64,000 nt of DNA from Cavia porcellus (taxonomy: Eukaryota; Chordata; Mammalia; Rodentia; Caviidae), in the NCBI RefSeq assembly GCF_034190915.1, contig NW_026947501.1, positions 6,200,001-6,264,000 of the forward strand, given 5' to 3'. The notes beneath the pieces are model-generated. The model was not told the origin of the DNA. It did not search any database and worked only from the letters and a program-made list of their open reading frames with translations. Position numbers and translations under genes: made by a program. Shown in pieces: positions 22,201 to 33,208 of the stretch (its first letter is position 1; each line of letters opens with the position of its first letter).

Positions 22201-24920
22201 CAGCGAGTGGCAATGAAGAATGGAGAAAAACACCACGGGGTGTTCAACATGTTGATGTCAGGAAACATACAGTGGCAATGTAGGATAGGTTTCTGAAAAA
22301 CATCGTAGGGTGGTGCCCATTGTAAGCATTTCTAACAAGCCATTCACAAGTAGGAGTGAGAAAAAAATCACGGGGTGGTGTGAATCGGAGGGCCTGAATT
22401 AGGATAGGCATTGAGTGGCAATGTAGGATAGAGAAAAGCAGCACAGCATGGTCAGCATGGGGAGCTCAGGAAACATGCAGTGGCAATGTAGGATAGGTTT
22501 CAGAAAAATGAAGCGCAGTGGTGCGCATTATAAGGCTTTCGAAAAGGGCATTCACTCGTAGGAGTCAGAAAAACATCACGGGTTGGTGTGAATCAGAGGG
22601 CCTGAATTAGGATAGGCAGTGAGTGGAAACGTAAAATGGAGAAAAGCACCACATTGTGGTCCACATGGGGAGGTCAGGAAACATGCAGTGGCAATGTAGG
22701 ATAGGTTTCTGAAAAACACCGCGGGGTGGTGCGCATTGTATGGGTGTGTGTTACACTACATTCACTAGTAGGAGTGAGAAAAACATCACGGGGTGGTGTG
22801 AATCGGAGGGTCTGAATTAGGATAGGCAGTGAGAGGCAATGTAAAATGGAGAAAAGCACCACGGTGTGGTCAGCATCGGAGGTCAGGAAACATGCAATGG
22901 CAATGTAGGATAGGTTTCTGAAAAACATCGCGGGGTGGGGCACATTATAAGGGTTACTAATAGGGCATTCCCTAGTAGGAGTGAGAAAAATATAATGGGC
23001 TGGTGTGAATCGGAGGGCCTGAATCATGATAGGCAGTGAGTGACAATGTAGGATGGAGTAGGGCACTACGGGTTGCTCAGGATGGGGAGGTCAGTAAACA
23101 TGCAGTAGCAATGTAGAATAGGGTTCTGAAAAACATTGCGGGGTGGTGCTCATTGTAAGGGTTTCTAAAAGGCCTTTCACTAGAGGATTGAGAAAAACAT
23201 CACGGGGTGGTGTGAATAGCAGGACCTGAATTAGGATAGGCAGTGAGTGGCAATGAAGAATGGAGAAAAGCACCACGGGGTGGTCAATATGGGGAGGTCA
23301 GGAAACATGCAGTGGCAATGTAGGATAGGTTTCTGAAAAACCTCTCGGGGTGGTGCCAATTGTAAGGATTTCTAACAAGCCATTCACAAATAGGTGTGAA
23401 AAAACATCACGGAGTGGTGTGAATCGAAGGGCCTGAATTAGGATAGGCTGTGAGTGGCAATGTAGGATGGAGAAAAGCAAATCAATTTTTCAGCATAGGG
23501 AGGCAAGGAAACATGCAGTGGTAATGTAGGATAGGTTTCTGAAAAACATCGCGGGGTGGTGCGCATTGTAAGGGTTTCTAACAGGCCATTCACTAGAAGG
23601 AGTGAGAAAAATATAATGGGGTGGTGTGAATTGGAGGGCCTGATTCAGGATAGGCACTGAGTAGCAATGTAGGACGGAGAAAAGCACCACGGGTTTGTCA
23701 GCATGGGGAGGCAAGGAAACATGCAGTGGCAATGTAGAATAGGTTTCTGATAAGCATCACTTGGTGGTGCGCATTGTAAGGGTTTCTAACAGGCCATTCA
23801 CTAGTAGGAGTGAGAACAACATCACGTGGTAGTGTGAATTGGAGGGCCTGAATCAGGATAGGCAGTGAGTGGCAATGTAGGATGGAGAAAAGCACCAAAG
23901 GGTGGTCAGCATAGGGAGGTCAGGAAACATGCATTGGCAATGTAGGATAGGTTTCTGAAAAACATCTCCGGGTGGTGCGCATTGTAAGGGTTTCTAACAG
24001 GCCATTCACGAGTAGAAGTGAGAAAAACATCACAGGGTGGTGTGAATCAGAGGGCCTGAATCGGGATAGGCAGTGCGTGGCAATGTCGGATGGAGAAAAG
24101 GACCAAGGGGTGGTCAGGATGGGGAGGTCAGAAAACATGCAGTGGCAATGTAGGATAGGTTTCTAAAAAACATCGCGGGGTGGGGTGCATTGTAAGGGTT
24201 TCTAAAAGGCCATTCTATAGTAGAAGTGAGAAATACATCATGGTGTGGTGTAAATCGGAGGGCCTGAATCAAGATAGACTGTGAGAGGTAATATCGGATG
24301 GAGAAAAACACCACGGGGTGGTGAGCATGGGGAAGTCAAGAAACATGCAGTGGCAATGTAGGATAGGATTCTGAAAAACATCGGAGGGTGGTGCTCATTG
24401 TAAGAGTTTCTAAAAGGCCTTGCACTAGTAGGGGTGAGAAAAAAATTACGGGGTTGTATGAATCGGAGGACGTGAATCAGGATAGGCCGTGAGTCACAGT
24501 GTAGGATGGAGAAAAGCCCCACGGGATGGTAAGGATGGGGAGGTCAGGAAACATGCAGTGGCAATGTAGGATAGGTTTCTGAAAAACATCCCGGGGTGGT
24601 GCGCATTGTAAGGGTTGCTGACATGCCATTCACTAGTAGGAGTGAGAAAAATGTAACGGGGTGGTGTGAATTGGAGGGCCTGAATCACGATAGGCTAGGA
24701 GTGGCAATGTATAATGAAGAAAAGCACCACGGGGTGGTCAGCATGGGGAGGTCAGGAAACATGCATTGGCAATGTAGGATAGGTTTCTGAAAAACCTCGC
24801 CATGTGGTGTGCATGGTAAGGCTTTCTAACAGCCCATTCACTTGTAGGAGTGAGAAAAACATCACGGGGTGGTGTGAATAGGAGGGCCTGAATTAGGATA
24901 GGCAGTGAGTGGCAACGTAG
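19246..24920 (+). repeat. Diverged satellite left of the amplified core
   Basis: About 27 monomers. Two parts foreshadow segment S. 21,430-21,910 matches 24,757-25,236 at an offset of about 3,327 (16 monomers), sharing GGGTGTTG.GAATCGCA, GAGTCAGG and GGAGGGAGAAAAGC. 22,500-23,060 matches about 25,410-25,770, but with one extra monomer here (22,680-22,860), which contains the unusual stretch GGGTGTGTGTTACACTACAT. The rest is ordinary monomers with A-tract forms near 20,010 and 20,840. Confidence 0.7.
22136..22151. other. Example of the TCACT-AGTGA dyad with SpeI site
   Basis: TCACTAGTAGGAGTGA pairs TCACT with AGTGA around six bases, and contains ACTAGT. It lies at the A/B subunit border in most monomers. 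SpeI would therefore cut most monomers about every 208 bp and leave multiples where the site is mutated. Confidence 0.55.
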
Positions 24921-27900
24921 GATGGAGAAAAGCACCATGGGGTGGTCAGCGTGGGGAGGTCAGGAATCATGCAGTGGCAATGTAGGATAGGTTTCTGAAA
25001 AACATCGCGGGGTTGTGCGCATGGTAAGGGTTTGTAGCATGCTGTTCACTAGTAGGAGTGAGAAAAACATCACGGGGTGTTGGGAATCGCAGGGCCTGAG
25101 TCAGGATAGGCCGTGGGTGGCAATGTAGGAGGGAGAAAAGCACCACGGGGTGGCCAGAATGGGAAGGTCAGAAAACATGCAGTGGCAATGCAGGATCGGT
25201 TTCTGAAAAACATCGCGGGGTTGGACGCATTGTAAGGGTTTGTAGCATGCCATTCACTAGTAGGAGTGAGAAAAACATCATGGGGTGGTGTGAATCGGAG
25301 GGCCTGAATTAGGATAGGCAGTGAGTGGCAATGAAAATTGGAGAAAAACACAACGGGGTGGTCAGGATGGGGAGGTCAGGAAACATGCAGTGGCAATGTA
25401 GGATACGTTTCTGAAAAAAAAAAAGCGGAGTGTTGCGCATTGTAAGGCTTTCTAAAAGGCCATTCACTAGTAGGAGTCAGAAAAACATCACAGGGTGGTG
25501 TGAATAGTAGGGCCTGAATTAGGATAGGCAGTGAGTGGCAACGTAAAATGGAGAAAACCACCACGGTGTGGTCAGCATTGGAGGTCAGGAAACATGCAGT
25601 GGCAATGTAGGATAGGTTTCTGAAAAACATCGCGGGGTGTGGTGCATTGTAAGGGTTTCTAACAGGGCATTCCCTAGTAGGAGTGAGAAAAATATAATGG
25701 GCCGGTGTGAATCGGAGGGCCTGAATCAGGATAGGCAGTGAGTGGCAATGTAGGATGGAGAAGGGCACCACGGGTGCTCAGGATGGGGAGATCAGGAAAC
25801 ATGCAGTGGCAACATAGGATAGGTTTCTGAAAAACATTGCGGGGTGGTGCTCATTGTAAGGGTTTCTAAAAGGCCTTTCACTAGTAGGAGTGAGAAAAAC
25901 ATCACAGGGTCGTTTGAATAAGATGTTCTGAATGAGGATAGGGAGTGAGTGGCAATGTAGGATGGAGAAAAGCACAACAGGGTGGTCAGAATGGGGAGTT
26001 CAGGAAATATGATTGGCAAAGTAGGATAGGTTTCTGAAAAACATCGCGGGGTTGTGGGCATGGTAAGTGTTTGTAGCAGGCCATTCACTAGTAGGAGTGA
26101 GAAAATCATCACGGGGTGGTGTGAATCGGAAGGCCTGAATTAGGATGGGCACTGAGTGGCAATGAAGAATGGAGAAAAGCACCACAGGGTGGTCAACATG
26201 GGGTGGTCAGGAAACATGTAGTGGTAATATAGGATAGGTTTCTGAAAAAAAAAAAGCGGGGTGGTGCGCATTGTAAGGGTTTTCTAACAGGCCATTCACT
26301 AGTAGGAGTGAGAAAAACATCACGGGGTGATTTGAATCAGATGTTCTGAATTAGGATAGACAGTGAGTGGCAATTTAGGATGGAGAAATGCACCAAGGGG
26401 TGGTCAGCATGCAGAGGTCAGGACCCATGCATTGGCGATATAGGATAAGTTTATGAAAAACATCGCCGGGTGGTGCGCATTGTAGGGGTTTCTAACATTC
26501 CATTCACTAGTAGGAGTGAGAAAAATATCACGGAGTGGTGTGAATTGGAGGGCCTGAATAAGGCTAGGCAGTGAGTGGCAATGTAGGATGGAGAAAAGCA
26601 CCACGGGATGGTCATCATGGAGAGGTCAGGACTCAGGCAGTGGCAATGTAGGATAGGTTCCTGAAAAACATTGCGGGTGGTGAGAATTGTATGGTTTTCT
26701 AACAGTCCATTCACTAATGGCAGTGAGAAAAACATCACGGGATGGTGTCAATCAGATGTTCTGAATTAGGATAGGCAGTGAGTGGCAATGTAGGATGGAG
26801 AAAAGCACCATAGGGTGGTCAGCATGGGGAGGTCACGAAACATGCAGTGGCAATGTAGGATAGGTTTCTGAAAAACATCGCGGGGTGGTGCGCATTTTAA
26901 GGGTTTCTAACAGGCCATTCACAAGTAGAAGTGAGAAAAAATTCACGGGGTGGTGTGAATTGGAGGGCCTGAATCAGGATAGGCAGTGAGTGGCAATGTA
27001 GGATGGAGAAAAGCACAACACGGTATTCAGGATGGGGAGGTCAGGAAACATGCAGTGGCAATGTAGGATAGGTTACTGAAAAACATCGCAGCGTAGTGCG
27101 CATTTTAAGGGTTTATAACAGGCCATTCACTAGTAGGAGTGAGAAATACAACATGGTGTTGTGTGAATCAGAGGGCCTGAATCAAGTTAGACAGTGAGTC
27201 GCCATGTAGGATGGAGAAAAGCACCATGGGTTGGAGAGCATGGGGAGGTCAGGAAACATGCATTTGCAATGTAGGATAGGTTTCTGAAAAACGTCGCGTG
27301 GTTGTGTGCATTGTAAGGATTTGTAGCAGGCCATTCACTAGTAGGAGTGAGAAAAATATCACGGGGTGGTGTAAATCGGAGGGCCTGAATTAGGATAGGC
27401 AGTGAGTGGCAATAAAGAATGGAGAAAAGCACCACGGGATGGACAACATGGGGAGGTCAGGAAACATGCAATGGCAATGTAGGATACGTTAATGGAAAAC
27501 ATCGCGGGGGGTGTGCATTTTAAGGCTTTCTAACAAGCCATTCACAAGTAGGAGTGAAAAAAACATCAGGGGGTGGTGTGAAACGGAGGATCTGAATCAA
27601 GATAGACTGTGAGTGGCAATGTAGGATGGAGAAAAGCACCACGGGTTGGTGAGCAAGGGGAGGTCAGGAAACATGCAATGGCAATGTAGGATAGGTTTCT
27701 GAAAAACATCTCCGGGTGATGCGCATTCTAAGGGTTTGTTGCAGGCCATTCACTGGTAGGAGTGATAAAAACATCACGGAGTGGTGTGAATCGGAGGGCC
27801 TGAATTAGGATAGGCAGTGAGGGGCAATGAAGAATGGAGAAAAGCACCATGGGTGGTCAACATGGGGAGGTCAGGAAACATGCAGTGGCAATGTAGGATA

Positions 27901-29700
27901 GGTTTCTGAAAAACATCGCAGGGTGGTTCGCATTGTAAGGGTTTCTAAAAGGCCTTTCACTAGTAGGAATGAGAAAAACATCACGGGGTGGTGTGAATCG
28001 AAGGACTTGAATTAGGATAGGCAGTGAGTGGCAATGCAGGATGGAGAAAAGCACCACGGGTTTGTCATCATGGGGAGGCTAGGAAACATGCAGTGGCAAA
28101 GTAGAATAGGTTTTGGATAAACATCTCTTTGTGGTGCGCATTGTAAGGCTTTCTAACAGGCCATTAAATAGTACGAGTGAGAACAACATCACGGGGTGGT
28201 GTGAATCAAAGGGCCTGATTTAGGATAGGCAGTGAGTGACAAAGTAGGATGGAGAAAAGCACCACGGGGTGGTCAGCATGGGGAGGTCAAGAAACATGCA
28301 GTGGCAATGTAGTATAGGTTTCTGAACAAAAAAGCGGGGTGGTTCGCATTGTAAGGCTTTCTAACAGGCCATTCACTAGTAGGAGTGAAAAAAACATCAA
28401 GGGGTGGTGTTAATCGAAGGGCCTGATTTAGGATAGGAAGTGAGTGGCAATGTAGGATGGTGGAAAACACCACGGGGTGGTCAGGATGGGGAGGTCAGGA
28501 CACATGCATTGGCTATGTAGGATAGTTTTCTGAAAAACATCACGGGATGGTGCGCATTTTAAAGGTTTCTAAAAGGCCGTTCATTAGTAGGAATGAGAAA
28601 AACATTGCGGCGTGATTTGAATAAGAGGGACTGAATCAGGATAGGCAGTGAGTGGCAATGTAGGATGGAGAAAAGCACCATGGTGTGGTCAGCATGTTGA
28701 TATCAGGACACATGAAGTGGCTATGTAGGATAGGTTTCTGAAAAGCATCGCAGGGTTGTGCGCATTGTAATGGTTTCTAACAGGCCATTCACTACTAGAA
28801 GTAGAAAAACATCGCAGGGTCGTGTGAATCGGAGGGCCAGAAGCAGGATAGGCAGTGAGTGGCAATGCAGGATGGAGGAAAGAACCACGGGGTGGTCTGG
28901 ATGGGGAGGTCAGGAAACATGCAGTGGCAATGTTGGATTGGTTTATAAAAAACATTGCGGGGTGGTGCACATTGTAAGGTTTCCTAACAGGCTTTTCACT
29001 AATAGGAGTGAGAAATACATCATGGTGTGGTGTGAATCGGAGGGCCAGAATTATGATAGGCAGTGAGTGGCAATGGAGGATGGAGAAAAGCACCATGGGA
29101 TGGTCATCATGGGGAGGTCAGGACACATGCAGTGGCAATGTAGGATAGGTTTCTGAAAAACATCACGGTTGGTGCGCATTGTAACCCATTCTAACAGGTC
29201 ATTCACTAGTAGGAGTGAGAAAAACATCACGGGGTGGTGTGAATCGGAGGGCCTGAATCAGGATAGGCCGTGAGTGGCAATGTAGGATGGAGAAAAGCTC
29301 CACGGGGTGGTCAGTATGGAGATGTCAGGAAACATGCAGTGGCAATGTAGGATAGGTTTCTGAAAAAATAGTGGGGTAGTGCGCATTGTAAGGGTTTCTA
29401 ACAGCCCATTCACTAGTACGAGTGAGAAATACATCATGGTGTGGTGTGAATCGGAGGGCATGAATCAAGATAGACAGTGAGGGGCAATGTATGATGGAGA
29501 AAAGCACCATGGGTTGGTGAGCATTGTGAGGTCAGGAAGAATGCATTAGCAATGTAGGATAGGTTTTTGAAAAAAAAAAGCGGGGTGGTGCGCATTGTAA
29601 GTCTTTCTAACAGGCCATTCACTAGCAGGAGTGAGTAAAACATCACGGGTGGTGTGAATCGGAGGGCCTGAATTAGGATAGGCACTGAGTGGCAATGTAG
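24921..29700 (+). repeat. Segment S, first copy (about 23 monomers)
   Basis: This matches 44,751-49,947 at offsets of 19,830 to 19,834, which change only at A-tract length differences and then by 415 at one two-monomer duplication. It directly precedes HOR copy H1, as the second copy precedes H6. So S and the HOR unit together were a larger unit before the HOR multiplied. The last part (from about 29,160) also supplied the 622-bp insertion after H1. Confidence 0.85.
25414..25424 (+). repeat. A11 tract in an A-tract-type monomer
   Basis: Eleven A residues replace the usual AAAAACATC at the start of subunit A. The corresponding tract in the second copy of S has 15 A (45,244-45,258), so the tract changed length after the duplication. 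Confidence 0.9.
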
Positions 29701-32586
29701 GATGGAGAAAAGCACCACGGTGTGGTCAGCATGCGGAGTTCAGGAAAAATGCAGTGGCAATGTAGGATAGGTTTCTGAAAAACATCACGGAGTGGTGCGC
29801 ATTGTTAGGATTTCTAACAAGCCATTCACAAGTAGGAGTGAGAAAAACATCACGGGGTGGTGTGAATCGGAGGGACTGAATTAGGATAGACTGTGAGTGG
29901 CAATGTAGGATGGAGAAAACACCACGGGTTTGTCAGAATGGGGAGGCAAGGAAACATGCAGTGGCAATGTCGAATAGGTTTCTGATAAACATCGCTGGGT
30001 GGTACGCATTGTAAGGGTTTCTAACAGGCCGTTCACTAGTAGCAGTGAGAACAACATCACGGGGTGATGTGAATCGGAGGGCCTCAATTAGGATAGGCAT
30101 TGAGTGGCAATGTAGGATGGAGAAAAGCACCACAGGGTGGTCACCATGGGGAGGTGAGGAAACATGCAGTGGCAATGTAACAGAGGTTTCTGAAAAAAAA
30201 AAGCGGAATGATGCGCAATGTAAGGGTTTCAAACAGGACCTTCACTAGTAGGAGTGAGAAAAACATCATGGGGTGGTGTGAATTGGAGGGCCAGAATTAT
30301 GATAGGGAGTGAGTGGCAATGAAGAATGGAGAAAAGCACCATGGGGTGGTCATCATGGGGAGGTCAGGACACATGCAGTGGCAATGAAGAATAGGTTTCT
30401 GAAAAACATCGCAGGTGGTGTGCATTGTAACACTTTCAAACAGGCCATTCACTAGTAGGAGTGAGAAAAACATCACGGGGTGGTGTGAATCGGAGTGCCT
30501 GAATTAGGTTAGAGAAAAGCACCACGGTGTGGTCAGCATGCGGATGTCAGGAAACATGCAGTGCCAATGTAGGATAGGTTTCTGAAAAACACCACGGGTT
30601 GGTGCGCATTGTAAGGTGTTCTAACAGGGCATTCACTGGTAGGAGTGAGAAAAACATCACGGGGTGGTGTGAATCGGACGGCCTGAATTATTATAGGCAG
30701 TGAGTGGCAATGTAGGATGGAAAAAAGCACCACAGTGTGGTCAGCATGGGGAGGGCAGGAAACATACAGTGGCAATGTAGGATAGGTTTCTGAAAAACAT
30801 CGCGGGGTGGTGCGCATTGTAAGTGTTTCTAACAGGCCATCCACTAGTAGAAGTGAGAAAAACATCACAGGGTGGTGTGAATCGGAGGGCCTGAATCAGG
30901 ATAGGCAGTGATTGGCAATGTAGGATGGAGAAAAGCACCACGGCGTGGTCAGAATAGGGAGGTCAGGAAACATGCAGTGGCAATGTAGCACAGGTTTCTG
31001 ATAAACATCGTGGGGTAGTGCACATTGTAAGGGTCTCTAATGGGCCATTCACTAGTAGGAGTGAGAAATACATCATTCTGTGGTGTGAATTGGAGAGCCT
31101 GAATCAAGATAGATAGTGAGTGGCAATGTAGGATGGAGAAAAGCACCACGGGTTGGTGTGCATAGGGAGGTCAGGAAACATGCAATGGCAATGTAGGATA
31201 GATTTCTGAAAATCATCGCCGGGTGTTGGGCATTGTAATGGTTTGTAGCAGGCCATTCATTAGTAGGAGTGAGAAAAACATCAAGCGGTGGTGTGAATCG
31301 TAGGGCCTGAATTAGGATAGGCAGTGAGTGGCAATGAAGAAAGGAGAAAGGCACCAAGGGGTGGTCAACATGGGGAGGTCAGGTAACATGCAATGGCAAT
31401 GTAGGATAGGTTTCTGAAAAACATCACGGGGTGGTGAGAATTGTAAGGCTTTCTAACAAGCCATTCACAAGTAGGAGTGAAAAAAACATCACAGGGTGGT
31501 GTGAATCAGAGGGCTTCAATTAGGATAGGCTGTCAATGGCAATGTAGGATGGAGAAAAGCACCCCAGGTTTGTCAGCATGGGGAGGCAAGGAAACATGCA
31601 GTGGCAATATAGAATAGGTTTCTAATAAACATCGCTGGGTGGTGCGATTTGTATGGGATTCTAACAGGCCATTCACTAGTAGGAGTGAGAACAACAACAT
31701 GGGGTGGTGTGAATCGGAGGGCCTGAATTAGGATCGGCATTGAGTGGCAATGCAGGATGGAGAAAAGCCCCACAGGGTGGTAAGCATGGGGAGGTCAGGA
31801 AACATGCAGTGGCAATGTAGGATAGTTTTTTGAAAAACATCACGGAGTGGTGCGCATTGTAAGGGTTTCTAACAGGCCATTCACTAGGAGGAGGGAGAAA
31901 AACATCACGGCTGGTGTGAATTAGTTGTTCTGAATTAGGATAGGCAGTGAATGGAAATGTAGGATGCAGAAAAGCACCACGGGGTGGTCAGCATGGGGAG
32001 GTCTGGAAACATGCATTGGCAATGTAGGATAGGTTTCTAAAAAACATCACCGGGTGGTGCGCATTGTAAAGCTATCTTAAAGGCCATTCACTAGTAGGAT
32101 AGAGAAAAATGTCCCGGGGTGGTGCGTATCGGAGGGCCTGAATTAGGATAGGCAGTGAGTGGCAATGTAGGATGGAGAAAAGCACCACGGGTTTGTCAGC
32201 ATGGGGAGGTAAGGAAACATGCAGTTGCAATGTAGAATAGGTTTCTGATAAACATCGCTGGGTGGTGCACATTGTAAGGGTTTCTAACAGGCCATTCACT
32301 AGTAGGAGTGAGAAAAACATCACGGGGTGGTTTGAATCAGATGTTCTGAATTAGGATAGACAGTGAGTGGCAATGTAGAATGGAGAAATGCACCAAGGGG
32401 TGGTCAGCATGCGGAGGTCAGGACCCATGCATTGGCACTGTAGGATAGGTTTCTGAAAAACCTCGCCGTGTGGTGTGCATGGTAAGGCTTTCTAACAGCC
32501 CATTCACTTGTAGGAGTGAGAAAAACATCACGGGGTGGTGTGAATAGGAGGGCCTGAATTAGGATAGGCAGTGAGTGGCAACGTAG
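29701..32586 (+). repeat. Higher-order repeat H1, 2,886 bp, 14 monomers
   Basis: It starts at GATGGAGAAAAGCACC followed by GCGGAGTTCAGGAAAAATGC. The order includes a GGCAAGG/GATAAACATC monomer (29,930), an A10 monomer (30,193), the 24-bp-deleted monomer (30,501), AAATATACATCATTCTG types, a second GGCAAGG-type monomer (31,570), a GGTCTGGAAAC monomer (32,011) and a chimeric last monomer. Fourteen monomers of 208 less about 26 bases give 2,886; the 24-bp deletion explains nearly all the shortfall. Private to H1 is GAAGAATAGG at 30,387, where H2-H5 have GAAGGATAGG. Confidence 0.93.
30501..30520 (+). repeat. 24-bp-deleted monomer in H1
   Basis: GAATTAGGTTAGAGAAAAGC is the single-occurrence phase marker of the 2,886-bp unit. 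The distances between successive markers are 3,506, 2,886, 2,886 and 2,886, which give the unit length directly. Confidence 0.95.
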
Positions 32587-33208
32587 GATGGAGAAAAGCA
32601 CCACGGTGTGGTCAGCATGCGGAGTTCAGGAAAAATGCAGTGGCAATGTAGGATAGGTTTCTGAAAAACATCACGGTTGGTGCGCATTGTAACCCATTCT
32701 AACAGGTCATTCACTAAGAGGAGTGAGAAAAACATCACGGGGTGGTGTGAATCGGAGGGCCTGAATCAGGATAGGCCGTGAGTGGCAATGTAGGATGGAG
32801 AAAAGCTCCATGGGGTGGTCAGTATGGAGATGTCAGGAAACATGCAGTGGCAATGTAGGATAGGTTTCTGAAAAAATAGTGGGGTAGTGCGCATTGTAAG
32901 GGTTTCTAACAGCCCATTCACTAGTACGAGTGAGAAATACATCATGGTGTGGTGTGAATCGGAGGGCATGAATCAAGATAGACAGTGAGGGGCAATGTAT
33001 GATGGAGAAAAGCACCATGGGTTGGTGAGCATTGTGAGGTCAGGAAGAATGCATTAGCAATGTAGGATAGGTTTTTGAAAAAAAAAAGCGGGGTGGTGCG
33101 CATTGTAAGTCTTTCTAACAGGCCATTCACTAGCAGGAGTGAGTAAAACATCACGGGTGGTGTGAATCGGAGGGCCTGAATTAGGATAGGCACTGAGTGG
33201 CAATGTAG
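32587..33208 (+). repeat. Three-monomer (622-bp) insertion between H1 and H2
   Basis: The first ~85 bases copy the start of an H unit (GCGGAGTTCAGGAAAAATGC). From about 32,670 (GGTTGGTGCGCATTGTAACC) the sequence is that of the end of S (29,162 onward, offset 3,508), up to the start of H2. The joining monomer is therefore a chimera of an H-start monomer and the S monomer near 29,160. This is what an unequal exchange between those two monomers would leave. No other copy junction carries it. Confidence 0.9.

Noticed and set aside
22741..22765. Unusual GTGTGTGTTACACTACAT stretch as foreign sequence
   Set aside because: It replaces the same number of bases of the normal TTTCTAACAGGCCATTC stretch within an otherwise normal monomer, so it is a locally diverged monomer.
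28689..29096. 135-codon minus-strand frame, with a counterpart at 48,521-48,928, as a possible conserved gene
   Set aside because: Both lie in the two copies of segment S. Their likeness comes from segment duplication, and the frame is an accidental chain of two monomers.
32587..33208. The 622-bp insertion as a mobile element
   Set aside because: It consists only of satellite monomers present at 29,162-29,700, with a chimeric joining monomer and no terminal repeats of its own.
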